Source of the DNA: Membranipora membranacea
Lineage: Eukaryota; Bryozoa; Gymnolaemata; Cheilostomatida; Membraniporidae
Reading direction: 5' to 3'
DNA length: 64,000 nt
Assembly: GCA_914767715.1 (NCBI GenBank)
Contig: OU612069.1
Span: forward strand, 17,791,387 to 17,855,386
Position numbers and translations under genes: made by a program. The notes beneath the pieces are model-generated. The model was not told where the DNA came from, made no database searches, and saw only the letters and a list, made by a program, of their open reading frames with translations. Shown piece by piece: positions 1 to 10,399 of the stretch. Position 1 is the stretch's first letter; every line of letters begins with the position of its first letter.

Positions 1-182
1 TGGTCCAGGTCATAGAAATTCACTATCAGACTTCCCTGAAGATATATGTAATCGTATCAAAGATGCAGCAAAGTGGTATCTAGATGGAACTGAAATTATA
101 CCAACTAAGTTCGATGATTGTACATGGATGTATTTGTTCAGCACGCCCAAGCCTTGTATTTCAGGATCTATCATCTCTGTAT
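1..182 (+). CDS. 5'-partial exon, SAMD3-like gene
   Basis: An open frame runs from base 2 to a possible donor T|GTGAGA at 182. It begins GPGHRNSLSDFPEDICNRIK and includes CTWMYLF. The frame ends in phase 1 and joins in phase to the acceptor at 324, continuing as ...SVYMSLTRKVW. An alternative donor at 179 would break the phase, so I prefer 182. The upstream part of the gene lies outside the window. I do not recognise a domain in this piece; its assignment to the SAMD3-like gene rests on phase and proximity. Confidence 0.4.
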
Positions 183-324
183 GTGAGAACTCCCGCCCTT
201 TGCTACACTATCCATGGAAACATCCATGTTTTATTGTGTGCACTACCAGCAAAGTATTAATAACACCAAGTACCACTGCCTGCAGGATGTAGCTAATTCA
301 TTTTATAAAATTTTGTTATTGTAG

Positions 325-414
325 ATATGAGTTTAACAAGAAAAGTGTGGAGTAGGGATGAAACCGTTAATAAGTTTATTGTTGCTAAGGATTTCCAAGA
401 ATTCAAAGATCAAG
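325..414 (+). CDS. Exon with possible SAM-domain start, SAMD3-like gene
   Basis: The exon lies between acceptor TTGTAG (ends 324) and donor CAAG|GTATAT. It encodes MSLTRKVWSRDETVNKF followed by IVAKDFQEFKDQ. The spacing of W, the V-x-x-F helix and the following F-x-E-F-K-D-Q resembles the first half of a SAM domain, where a DQEIDG-like segment would follow in the next exon. I could not find that next exon between 415 and 1105. SAM domains mediate protein-protein association; no catalytic role is implied. The start Met inside the exon need not be the real start. Confidence 0.4.
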
Positions 415-1105
415 GTATATTTTATAATATTTAAAGGATGTTAAACATGTATACATAGTAATTCACAACACTCAAAACAATTTCTCCTTTCCATATGACA
501 GTCTTAGCATTTACAGCTCAGACTTGTTGCTCATTCTTGTACCTCAGTGACAAAGCTGTTGCCCAATCATATGGCATTTAAAAGTGTGAATCAGTTACAA
601 CCTATACAAGGAGTACTCCACATTTTTCTTCTGGTTATGGTGAAAACTGCATTCAGCTTGACAATGGTTAGGCTTGAGATCAGCTATGGGACAGAGATAG
701 AGGACTAAGCAGTATTCGATATTTTAGATAAGGAAGAGAAGGTGTTTGTGTTTCCAACAGTAATGATCTCCGGAGCACACAGGTATGCATTTCCTTCAAA
801 ATGTGTTATCAGATGAAATATAATTTTGCTTCATCTGCTTGTCGTTTGAGTAAATCCTGACCTTCTTTGAAAGTTTCAACTGGTGCATTCCACTTTGTAG
901 CCCAGTGCTCAAGTGTCAGCGTGCGATCTGGCCTGATGAGCTGCTAAATATATTCACATTATACTAACCCTCTTTGAGTCACAACAAAGATATTTTTATT
1001 ATCACAGAACTGTTTCAAAACAATAACAAGCCTCAGCCCTAGCTTCCAAGTAATATTACTTTTTGAATTAACAATTTGCTATTCAGCTATTCACTTATTT
1101 TTCAG

Positions 1106-1300
1106 ACTCGATTCAGGTATCGTAGTACCTACGCCAGTTTTAACTGGGCCCTCTATGTACACCCTTCCTGAATTTCTGGATCGACTGAGGACCAAGCTGT
1201 GCTCGCTGAAAGAAAACACGAAACTACACGAGAGGCTGATGAGCACAATTACTCGTATACTTCACGAGGACATGCTTAAGTTTTTCCTTACAGATTCAGT
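1106..1300 (+). CDS. Exon, SAMD3-like gene
   Basis: This 195-bp exon has a clean acceptor (TATTTTTCAG) and a canonical donor (CAGT|GTGAGT). It encodes a helical segment with MYTLPEFLDRLRTKLCSLKE and, near the end, HEDMLKFFLTDS. It ends in phase 2 and joins perfectly to the next exon at 1666, giving ..TDSVYPTVCESLIHKYPF. The incoming phase is not met by the exon ending at 414, so at least one exon between them is missing from my model. Confidence 0.5.
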
Positions 1301-2239
1301 GTGAGTTATTATTTTGTAATGTTCAGGATTGTTCAGCATTAACCTTTCCGCCAACAATGTAATTCTTGTGGACGTGGTACCAATGTCAGGTCCAGTATTA
1401 TCTGGTGATAGCCCATTTAGCTTACCATTTAAATAATTGTAAGGACATTCAAACGAAATTGCTATACATATTTTATTTTTATTGGCACTGAAGGATTTTG
1501 GTATACGCCATCTTTACAATGAAATATTTGTCCTATTTAGTTGTATATCCACTGTAAATTCAAAAACGAGTGAAGACCCCGTTATTTTCAGTTGTCTGAT
1601 TTACATGTCATTAGAGCTCCATCCACACAATAGATTAACCAAAGAACTTACATTCTCCTCTGTAGGTATCCAACAGTATGTGAATCATTAATACATAAAT
1701 ACCCATTTCTGGCTGATGACAGCGCATCCTGTACCGGTGTAGTATTGTAAACTGTCCCCCGCGCGAAAACAACCCCGGGACACTTTACAATATTGTAAAC
1801 TGTCCCGGGGACACTTTACAATAAAAACAGGCCTATTGTAAACTGTCCCCCCCTATTGTAAACTGTCCCCCCCCTATTGTAAACCGTCCCCCCCCTATTG
1901 TAAACTGTCCCCCCTATTTGTGACTGTCCATATCGAGAGCCCAGCTGTTTATCACCATTCTAAATGGGTCAGATCATCTAAGTGGAGCATACCATGATGT
2001 TCTGGCTGCCACTATGATGGCCAAAGTTGTACCATGGGGATGGTGGTGGTATCTCATTGAATGAGTGTATAAAGCCTCTTTTTCATATGGTACTTTGGGG
2101 ATCTATTTTTCGCAAACACTAGTTATTTAAAGCTCCTATGATTTAGAGATGTCTTGTTTGCGAAGAAAGGTGCACTAAGCCAACAGTGGATAGATGTGTA
2201 GTTGCCACATCACAGAACACACATACTTTCATTGCAGGT

Positions 2240-4500
2240 TCATGAGCCGCGCGAAAACAACCACCCCATTCATTCATCATTAAAATCTACCTCCGTCAAG
2301 CATTTGCCTAGGAGTGATGGCAGTCAGTCACAAGTGTGAGCGGGAGAAATAATTACTTTTGAGCTTTTCATATTGTGAGGATGGGTATTGCACTGTAAAA
2401 TATTGCTTAAGCCGCGCGAAAACAACCACCCCCTAAGCTGTCTTATAAAGATATCTGTTAAAAAGTCTCAAACATAATGAACCGTGATTTTGCATCCATA
2501 ATGCGATTATCATAAGGTGACTGTGTACCAAATTTCAGATTAGTAGGTCAGAACTTAATGACACAACGGATGATATGTCGTTCTTTGCAAGTTCATGAGC
2601 CGCGCGAAATTAACCACCCCATTCAGTCATCTTGAAATCTACCTCAATCAAGCATTTGCCTGTGAGTGATGAAAGTCAGTCACATGTGAGACCTGGAGAA
2701 ATAACGACTTTTGAGTTTTTCATATTGTGCCGCCTGGTATTGGACTGTAAAATATTGCTTAAGCCGCGCGAAAACAACCACCCCCCAAAGTGTCTTATAA
2801 AGATTATCTGTCAAAAAGTCTCAATCATAATGAACCATGATTTGGCAGCCATAATTCGATTGTCATAAGGTGACTGTGTACCAAATTTCAGATAAGTAGG
2901 TCAGAAGTTAATGACACAACGGATGATATGTCGTTCTTTGCAAGTTCATGAGCCGCGTGAAAACAACCACCCCATTCATTCATCTTGAAATCTACCTCAA
3001 TCAAGAATTTGCCCGTGAGTGATGACAGTCAGTCACAAGTGAGAGTGGGAGAAATAACCGCTTTCGAGCTTTTCATATTGTGCGGCCTGGTATTGCCCTG
3101 TAAAACATTGCTTAAGCCGCGCAAAAACAACCACCCCCCAAAGTGTCTTATAAAGATAATCTGTTAAAAAGTCTCAAACATAATGAACCGTGATTTTGAA
3201 TCCATAATGCGATTATCATAAGGTGACTGTGTACCAAATTTCAGATTAGTAGGTCAGAACTTAATGACACAACGGATGATATGTCGTTCTTTGCAAGTTC
3301 ATGAGCCGCGCGAAATTAACCACCCCATTCAGTCATCTTGAAATCTACCTCAATCAAGCATTTGCCTGTGAGTGATGAAAGTCAGTCACATGTGAGACCT
3401 GGAGAAATAACGACTTTTGAGTTTTTCATATTGTGCCGCCTGGTATTGGACTGTAAAATATTGCTTAAGCCGCGCGAAAACAACCACCCCCCAAAGTGTC
3501 TTATAAAGATTATCTGTCAAAAAATCTCAATCATAATGAACCATGATTTGGCAGCCATAATTCGATTGTCATAAGGTGACTGTGTACCAAATTTCAGATA
3601 AGTAGGTCAGAAGTTAATGACACAACGGATGATATGTCGTTCTTTGCAAGTTCATGAGCCGCGCGAAAACAACCACCCCATTCATTCATCTTGAAATCTA
3701 CCTCAATCAAGAATTTGCCTGTGAGTGATGACAGTCAGTCACAAGTGAGAGTGGGAGAAATAACCGATTTCGAGCTTTTCATATTGTGCGGCCTGGTATT
3801 GCCCTGTAAAACATTGCTTAAGCCGCGCAAAAACAACCACCCCCCAAAGTGTCTTATAAAGATAATCTGTTAAAAAGTCTCAAACATAATGAACCGTGAT
3901 TTTGAATCCATAATGCGATTATCATAAGGTGACTGTGTACCAAATTTCAGATTAGTAGGTCAGAACTTAATGACACGACGGATGATATGTCGTTCTATGC
4001 AAGTTCATGAGCCGCGCGAAATTAACCACCCCATTCAGTCATCTTGAAATCTACCTTAATCAAGCATTTGCCTGTGAGTGATGAAAGTCAGTCACAAGTG
4101 AGACCTGGAGAAATAACCACTTTTGAGGTTTTGATATTGTGCCGCCTGGTATTGGACTGTAAAACATTGCTTAAGCCGCGCGAAAACAACCACCCCCCAA
4201 GCTGTCTTATAAATATTATCTGTCGAAAAGTCTCAAACGAAATGAACCATGATATCTAGCAATAATGTGATTGTCATGAAGTGACTGTGTACCTAATTTT
4301 GGATTAAAAGGTTAGAAATTAATGACACAACGGATGATATGTCGTTCTTTGCAAGTTCATGAGCCGCGCGAAAACAACCACCCCATTCAGTCATCTTGAA
4401 ATCTACCTCAATCAAGAATTTGCCTGTGAGTGATGACAGTCAGTCACAAGTGAGACTGGGAGAAATGACCGCTTTTGAGCTTTTCATATTGTGCGGCCTG
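2240..4500 (+). repeat. 353-bp tandem array, left arm
   Basis: There are about six units of 353 bp. Two variants alternate (starts near 2632, 2985, 3338, 3691, 4044), giving a higher-order period of 706 bp. Each unit contains the box CCGCGCGAAAACAACCACC twice, after ATGA and after CTTAA, about 160-190 bp apart. Short open frames of 60-78 codons recur in each unit but start at TTG and are by-products of the repeat. Confidence 0.85.
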
Positions 4501-6320
4501 CTTGATTGAGGTAGATTTCAAGATGACTGAATGGGGTGGTTGTTTTCGCGCGGCTCATGAACTTGCAAAGAACGGCATATCATCCGTTGTGTCATTAAGT
4601 TCTGACCTACTAATCTGAAATTTGGTACACAGTCACCTTATGACAATCACATTATGGCTACCAAATCATGGTCAATTATGATTGAGAATTTTTGACAGAT
4701 TATCTTTATAAGAGACTTTCGGGGGTGGTTGTTTTTGCGCGGCTTAAGCAATGTTTTACAGGGCAATATCAGGCCGCACAATATGAAAAGCTCGAAAGCG
4801 GTCTTTCTCCCAGTCTCACTTGTGACTGACTGTCATCACTCACAGGCAAATGCTTGATTGAGGTAGATTTCAAGATGACTGAATGGAGTGGTTGTTTTCG
4901 CGCGGCTCATGAACTTGCAAAGAACGACATATCATCCGTTGTGTCATTAATTTCTAACCTTTTAATCCAAAATTAGGTACACAGTCACTTCATGACAATC
5001 ACATTATTGCTAAAAAATCATGGATCATTTCGTTTGAGACTTTTTGACAGATAATCTTTATCAGACAGCTTGGGGGGTGGTTGTTTTCGCGCGGCTTAAG
5101 CAATGTTTTACAGGGCAATATCAGGCCGCACAATATGAAAAGCTCAAAAGTGGTTATTTCTCCAGGTCTCACTTGTGACTGACTTTCATCACTCACAGGC
5201 AAATGCTTGATTGAGGTAGATTTCAAGATGACTGAATGGGGTGGTTGTTTTCGCGCGACTCATGAGCTTGCAAAGAACGACATGTCATCCGCTGTGTTAT
5301 TAAGTTCTGACCTACTAATCTGAAATTTGGTACACAGTCACCTTATGACAATCACATTATGGCTGCCAAATCATGGTCCATTATGATTGAGACTTTTTGA
5401 CAGATTATCTTTATAAGACACTTTGGGGGGTGGTTGTTTTTGCGCGGCTTAAGCAATGTTTTACAGGGCAATACCAGGCCGCACAATATGAAAAGCTCGA
5501 AAGCGGTTATTTCTCCCACTCTCACTTGTGACTGACTGTCATCACTCACAGGCAAATTCTTGATTGAGGTAGATTTCAAGATGAATGAATGGGGTGGTTG
5601 TTTTCGCGCGGCTCATGAACTTGCAAAGAACGACATATCATCCGTTGTGTCATTAACTTCTGACCTACTAATCTGAAATTTGGTACACAGTCACCTTATG
5701 ACAATCGAATTATGGCTGCCAAATCACGGTTCATTATGATTGAGACTTTTTGACAGATAATCTTTATAAGACACTTTGGGGGGTGGTTGTTTTCGCGCGG
5801 CTTAAGCAATATTTTACAGTCCAATACCAGGCGGCACAATATGAAAAACTCAAAAGTCGTTATTTCTCCAGGTCTCACATGTGACTGACTTTCATCACTC
5901 ACAGGCAAATGCTTGATTGAGGTAGATTTCAAGATGACTGAATGGGGTGGTTGTTTTCGCGCGGCTCATGAACTTGCAAAGAACGACATATCATCCGTTG
6001 TGTCATTAAGTTCTGACCTACTAATCTGAAATTTGGTACACAGTCACCTTATGATAATCGCATTATGGATGCAAAATCACGGTTCATTATGTTTGAGACT
6101 TTTTAACAGATATCTTTATAAGACAGCTTAGGGGGTGGTTGTTTTCGCACGGCTTAAGCAATATTTTACAGTGCAATACCCATCCTCACAATATGAAAAG
6201 CATAAAAGTATTATTTCTCCCGCTCACACTTGTGACTGACTGCCATCACTCCTAGGCAAATGCTTGACGGAGGTAGATTTTATGATGAATGAATGGGGTG
6301 GTTGTTTTCGCGCGGCTCAT
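4501..6320 (-). repeat. 353-bp tandem array, right arm
   Basis: The same 353-bp units occur in inverted orientation, about five copies (5226, 5579 and 5932 mark equivalent points). The right arm is shorter than the left by roughly one unit, so the foldback is not symmetrical. The junction at 4500/4501 joins the middle of a left-arm unit directly to a different point of an inverted unit. Confidence 0.85.
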
Positions 6321-7065
6321 GAACCTGCAATGAAAGTATGTGTGTTCTGTGATGTGGCACCTACACATCTATCCACTGTTGGCTTAGTGCACCTTTCTTC
6401 GCAAACCAGACATCTCTAAATCATAGGAGCTTTAAATAACTAGTGTTTGCGAAAAATAGATCCCCAAAGTACCATATGAAAAAGAGGCTTTATACACTCA
6501 TTCAATGAGATACCACCACCATCCCCATGATACAACTTTGGCCATCATAGTGGCAGCCAGAACATCATGGTATGCTCCACTTAGATGATCTGACCCATTT
6601 AGAATGGTGATAAACAGCTGGGCTCTCGATATGGACAGTCACAAATAGGGGGGACAGTTTACAATAGGGGGGGACATTTTACAATAGGGGGGGACAGTTT
6701 ACAATAGGGGGGGACAGTTTACAATAGGCCTGTTTTTATTGTAAAGTGTCCCCGGGACAGTTTACAATATTGTAAAGTGTCCCGGGGTTGTTTTCGCGCG
6801 GGGGACAGTTTACAATACTACACCGGAATGTAAGTATGCAATCATATTATGTCATAAAATGCATGTACCTCTGTTTCTGAGGTGTTGCTTCAATTAAACG
6901 AATCATTACCAGTCATCTGAAAGTTTTAAATTCTTGAGTAAGCAGCTTCGAGTTACCAGTATCAGCTTCACTTCATGTCATCTAACATGTCTGTACTCGA
7001 AAATCAAAACCTGTTCATGGAGAAACTGGTTCACTCTGAACAATAATGATTTTCTCACCACACAG

Positions 7066-7240
7066 CGATCTTTGGAGGAAGAAGCTCAAACGAAAGTTCA
7101 AAGACTATTAAAAGAACCTGGTGAGCCCTGAGATACTAGAGAGGAGGCATAAATATGCTACTGCCAAGAAAAGGTCAACGATTACATCCAGTGCTGCTAC
7201 AGAAGCTATTCCACCGCCATCACCAGTGAAAAGAAGCAAG
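7066..7240 (+). pseudogene. Exon with in-frame stop, SAMD3-like gene
   Basis: The acceptor is CACACAG and the donor is GCAAG|GTACAG. In the phase given by the split exon it reads IDLWRKKLKRKFKDY, then TAA at 7109-7111, then KNLVSPEILERRHKYATAKK and a Ser/Pro-rich tail ending PPPSPVKRSK. Both sides of the stop are coherent in one frame, and a single change from AAA would explain the TAA. The basic LxRKFKxY segment is the expected continuation of the KYPFLxD motif in this family. The stop suggests the gene is already a pseudogene, independent of the transposon insertion. Confidence 0.55.
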
Positions 7241-7408
7241 GTACAGCAAATTATATCTGTTATCACTTGTCAATATACAAAAGCTAGTGCCTCACACTGT
7301 CTGAATTGGGTAAACGGAATTAGAATCTTGGGGCAATGCAATAACGCTGCTACACAACCGACGTATTGCAACATTTAAGTTCATCAATAACTGTGGCTAT
7401 ATCTTTAG

Positions 7409-7588
7409 GTTCCTAGTGCCGCGGCTGCCGATACGGAGATCGAATATGTCCAGACTGCACCGGAGAGAGAGGAAGTGCATGAAATGTTGGCCCGAACATG
7501 GGAGATGCGGATGCAGAGCATTATTGCTGCAGTTCTCGATCCAGTGTCAGAGATGGGGAAATGGCCTGACTTGTTCACATCTGAGCAC
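7409..7588 (+). CDS. Exon, SAMD3-like gene
   Basis: This 180-bp, phase-0 exon lies between ATCTTTAG and GAGCAC|GTAATT. It continues the previous frame as VPSAAAADTEIEYVQTAPER and ends ..KWPDLFTSEH. It encodes an acidic linker and then a helical stretch (EVHEMLARTWEMRMQSI). Its length is an exact multiple of three and both phases agree with its neighbours, which is good evidence for a real exon. Confidence 0.55.
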
Positions 7589-7807
7589 GTAATTCTGTCC
7601 TTTTAAATTTGACTGAGGACCACAGTCAAGTGATTGCGACTGTTCCATCAAATGTTTTAAGATACCCATTACTATGGCGACTTGACTTGTTGTACCCTCA
7701 TTGCAATGAGTCTAATTACAATAAATCCTTTGACAGAAAGGGTCAATTATGTTTACAATTCAATGACAAATAAGCTAAAATGTATTTATTTGCCTTTTCT
7801 ATTGCAG

Positions 7808-7991
7808 ATGTACACTGAAGATCTCAAACTGGCGGCTGTTGAATGTGGATTGGGAATGGGAATGTGTCCAGCCTCCCAAGTGTTTGAGACAGGAGTTGAG
7901 AAGTTGCTGGTGACGTTGAGCAAGGCTTTCCAAACTATGCTAAAAGAATACAAGAAAGCTCAGCCCTATTTAAAGAAATATCAAGGACAAA
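7808..7991 (+). CDS. Exon, SAMD3-like gene
   Basis: The exon follows the acceptor TTTTCTATTGCAG and ends at the donor CAAA|GTAACT in phase 1. It encodes MYTEDLKLAAVECGLGMGMC and later LLVTLSKAFQTMLKEYKKAQ. The frame stays open past the donor to a TAG at 8087, so an unspliced reading would add about 30 residues. The spliced reading is preferred because the next exon (8331) begins in exactly the needed phase. Confidence 0.5.
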
Positions 7992-8330
7992 GTAACTATT
8001 TTTCTTTAGATAAGAATGATCTTATAGAGCAGACCAACACCATTCCCACAATGCAACATCAGACCAGAGATCCCAGGACGAGCAGTTAGATATCAATTAT
8101 ACTGAATGGCCAACCTGATCTGAATTGTATTTTGGGATAGGATATATGATTATTGGGGGAAGGATTAAGATGCACCCAATATCAATAATTACTCACTTAT
8201 AGGTGAATGTACCAAAAAGTCCCCATTGTAAAAATTGAACACCCTGAGAGCGGTAAATGAGCTGGTAATACTAAACATGTGTAGGGCACTTTGTTTCTTA
8301 GTTTTATGTCAGTCTTATTTCTGTTTATAG

Positions 8331-8421
8331 ATTATGATATGTCTCTCAGTACATTGGGCCTGATGCTGTTGCCGTTAAGTTTGGGAGAAATTCAGAATCA
8401 CCTCTACTATGAGAAAGAAGA
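8331..8421 (+). CDS. Exon, SAMD3-like gene
   Basis: The acceptor is CTGTTTATAG and the donor is GAAGAT|GTAAGT. It reads YDMSLSTLGLMLLPLSLGEI and ends HLYYEKED in phase 0. This hydrophobic segment is followed, after a 502-bp intron carrying a SINE, by the terminal exon at 8924. A second frame is open over part of the exon, so the phase match on both sides is the main support. Confidence 0.45.
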
Positions 8422-8660
8422 TGTAAGTTTTTGTATATCATATCTAGTGTTTCTGACAAACAAGGAACTTTGATTTGATTATTTTACTGTCACAGTTTCG
8501 ATGGAAAAAGTTTGTTGCACTGCTTCCCAAATGTGTTTTAATACTTATATTACCTGGTTAGATGAAAAGGTACATGTTATAACCTTTCACTGACACAGTC
8601 ACTGTTATGCCTCTTTGGCTAAGGCTTATTATGTATCAACAACACTTATTTGTAGTATTT

Positions 8661-8830
8661 TGTGGCGCGATGGGTAAGGCATGGGTCTTTCAATTGAGAG
8701 GTCCTGTGTTCGATTCCCGGTGTGTCAGGGTGGTGTCAAAAAGAGCATCCGACCTCAAATGCTCCTGTGCCCCATCAGGATCCAGTCCGTAGACCCGTAC
8801 TGATACTGAGACAAAAGACCAAGCACCATC
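8661..8830 (+). mobile_element. tRNA-derived SINE in an intron
   Basis: The sequence has a box-A-like segment (TGGCGCGATGGGTAAGG, from 8662) and a good box B (GTTCGATTC, about 8708-8716), spaced as in a tRNA promoter. It is followed by a body with GAGCATCCGACCTCAAATGC, a block similar to the conserved tail of several animal SINEs. It is a degenerate tRNA shape rather than a working tRNA gene. It lies inside the intron 8422-8923 of the SAMD3-like gene; a poly-A or simple-repeat tail was not clear. Confidence 0.65.
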
Positions 8831-8923
8831 ATGGTTTCTCACACGGTATCACAGGGTATCAGGACTATAAATGGATGTGAGTTTTTGTTACATATTAACA
8901 TTTTCTGTGTGATTCTTTGGCAG

Positions 8924-9196
8924 CTGCAAGATGTGTCCAAGAAGCTGGTGCTAGGAATACAGGAGAACAGCATCACCATATCGCTCGACAGAACCGAAAT
9001 TGTTCAGAGGTTGACACCGGCAGAAGCTCTTGCTGCATTCTTCAGCCTGCACCATATTCGGGCAATACATTACCAGCCAAAAAGCTGTATGACCCTGCTA
9101 GAATATTGTGCAGGCTTAAAATATAAGTCAAAAATCAAAGTGGCAGCAGTCACAACTCTTATCGATAAGTTGTCGCTTTCTGCTTCGTTTTATTAA
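8924..9196 (+). CDS. Terminal exon, SAMD3-like gene
   Basis: The acceptor is TTCTTTGGCAG and the frame ends with TAA at 9194-9196. It reads LQDVSKKLVLGIQENSITIS, then a segment with TPAEALAAFFSLHHIRAIHY and MTLLEYCAGLK. In the family as I recall it, the C-terminus has a short beta-rich part followed by a helix reading like ALxYxxxxxYPKxxxxTLxFL; the arrangement here is compatible. No AATAAA is evident in the first 100 bp downstream. Confidence 0.5.
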   Translation: MQDVSKKLVLGIQENSITISLDRTEIVQRLTPAEALAAFFSLHHIRAIHYQPKSCMTLLEYCAGLKYKSKIKVAAVTTLIDKLSLSASFY

Positions 9197-9554
9197 CTTT
9201 AGTCTTTGCCTACTATTACGGAATAGCATGGAGTGCAAATTGTGCATTTCTTGTAATTTTTAATGTCTTTTATTATTTTTAAGCTGTCTACGATCAGAAT
9301 TTAGTACAATTTTCCTCTAATATCAGATCATGCCCATGCCCTTGACAATTCAATGCAATGAACAGGCCCAATATCAAAACTTACACGCTAACATTTCTAT
9401 TCCGCATTGAACTATGGAAGTCGGCATGTAGACCTTAGATAAATATTATTAGATTATACAATGTGAATTGTAGACTATTAACAAAGCCTCATGCCTATAG
9501 CGTTGTTTGAACAGTGAAATGAATGTCCGAATCCAAGTTTGTAGACGATTATAG

Positions 9555-10110
9555 ATCTGAGGCTCTAAAATGAAACTACTGCTACAAAGATCATACAAGG
9601 AAGTTTCAAAGCAGTTTCATTTTGTTGAAGGAGTGCTATTGGCTCAGTCTGTGCAAGGAGTAAAACACCCTTGGTCTGTGTACTCTTAACTTGCTCACTC
9701 TTCAGCCTTGTTCACTGCTCAACAGACAAGAGCTGCGCAAAAAGTTCAATGTTATAAGTAGAGAGACAATTTCATTATATCAGCATTTTATCCAGGCTGT
9801 TGTTAGCAAAAGAAGGACCTGTGTTTGTACAGTATTACGTGCGCAGAATTAAGTCTAAGGTGAGACTACAGCTACAAAGACTCAACAAGGATTTGCCAGT
9901 GTTAGTGACTCTACCTGTGTACTCTTAATTGCTCAATTTTAAGCCTTTGTTCATAGCTCAGTAGATGAAAAGCTGCGCTATCACATCAATCCTTTTCTCA
10001 ATCATTAGTAGAGAAGACAAACTATATCCGCTTTTCTATCCAGGCTGCTGCTGCTAGAAAAAGGACCTGTTTCTCTGCATAATTGCCTCGCAGCTAACGA
10101 TTGAAGGTGA
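9555..10110 (+). repeat. Diverged tandem duplication with exon-like segments
   Basis: Two imperfect units of about 250 bp share blocks such as CTCAGTAGA..GCTGCGC, TATCCAGGCTG and AAGGTGAGACT. In each, a segment between a TATCCAG acceptor and an AAG|GTGAGA donor could be an exon (9802-9861 and about 10044-10106). The first is open and reads LLLAKEGPVFVQYYVRRIKS; the second starts LLLLEKGPV but contains a stop. These may be duplicated 5' exons of the downstream deaminase gene, but their phase does not join to the exon at 10400. Confidence 0.45.
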
Positions 10111-10399
10111 GACTTGTTTTTTGCCTCAAAGCATTAAAAATTACATACACATGTGAAATATGCCACCTTTTGAGATCTGAACACAGAAATGTTTGCCTGA
10201 GTTGAATGTTGATTTGAATTTATCTACACTTTATATAGGGCTTTACTAGGATTACACCATTCTGCATTATCATATTGAGGCATCACATTCCGATTGTTTC
10301 ATAGTAAATTTCACAACACAAAGTTTTACTGTAATACAATTTGGGCAGTCTATTGGGCTTGAATTGTGCTTGTAAATATATTCCTTTATTCTTTCAGGC

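Larger units (their letters stand above)
1738..6822. mobile_element. Giant foldback DNA transposon
   Basis: The element is an imperfect inverted repeat over its whole 5.1 kb. Its termini are TGTAGTATTGTAAACTGTCC and the reverse complement, and both are flanked by CCGG (1734-1737 and 6823-6826), read as a 4-bp target duplication. From outside inwards each arm has a GC-rich terminal array (several 20-21-bp copies of TATTGTAAACTGTCCCCC), a unique block of about 320 bp, and a tandem array of 353-bp units. The orientation flips at 4500/4501. No transposase frame is visible, so it is non-autonomous. The superfamily is not recognised; a 4-bp duplication occurs in several. Confidence 0.85.
1666..6829 (+). 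pseudogene. Exon split by a foldback transposon, SAMD3-like gene
   Basis: The exon occupies 1666-1737 and resumes at 6827-6829; the 5085-bp foldback element 1738-6822 plus one copy of its CCGG duplication lies inside it. Removing them restores one open frame that reads YPTVCESLIHKYPFLADD and ends at donor GGAAT|GTAAGT (phase 2). The KYPFLxD motif followed in the next exon by LWRKKLKRKFKDY is the arrangement I know from animal proteins named sterile alpha motif domain-containing protein 3. The insertion sits only about 7 bases before the donor, so this allele is expected to be disrupted unless the element is removed from the RNA. Confidence 0.55.

Noticed and set aside
2632-5932. Series of 60-78-codon open frames beginning MKSTSIK in the foldback arms
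   Set aside because: They start at TTG codons, recur exactly with the 353-bp unit on the strand dictated by repeat orientation, and have no domain. They are by-products of the repeat.
1740-6820. CRISPR-like regular repeats
   Set aside because: Repeats are long, inverted in the second half and lack unique spacers; the surrounding DNA is eukaryotic.
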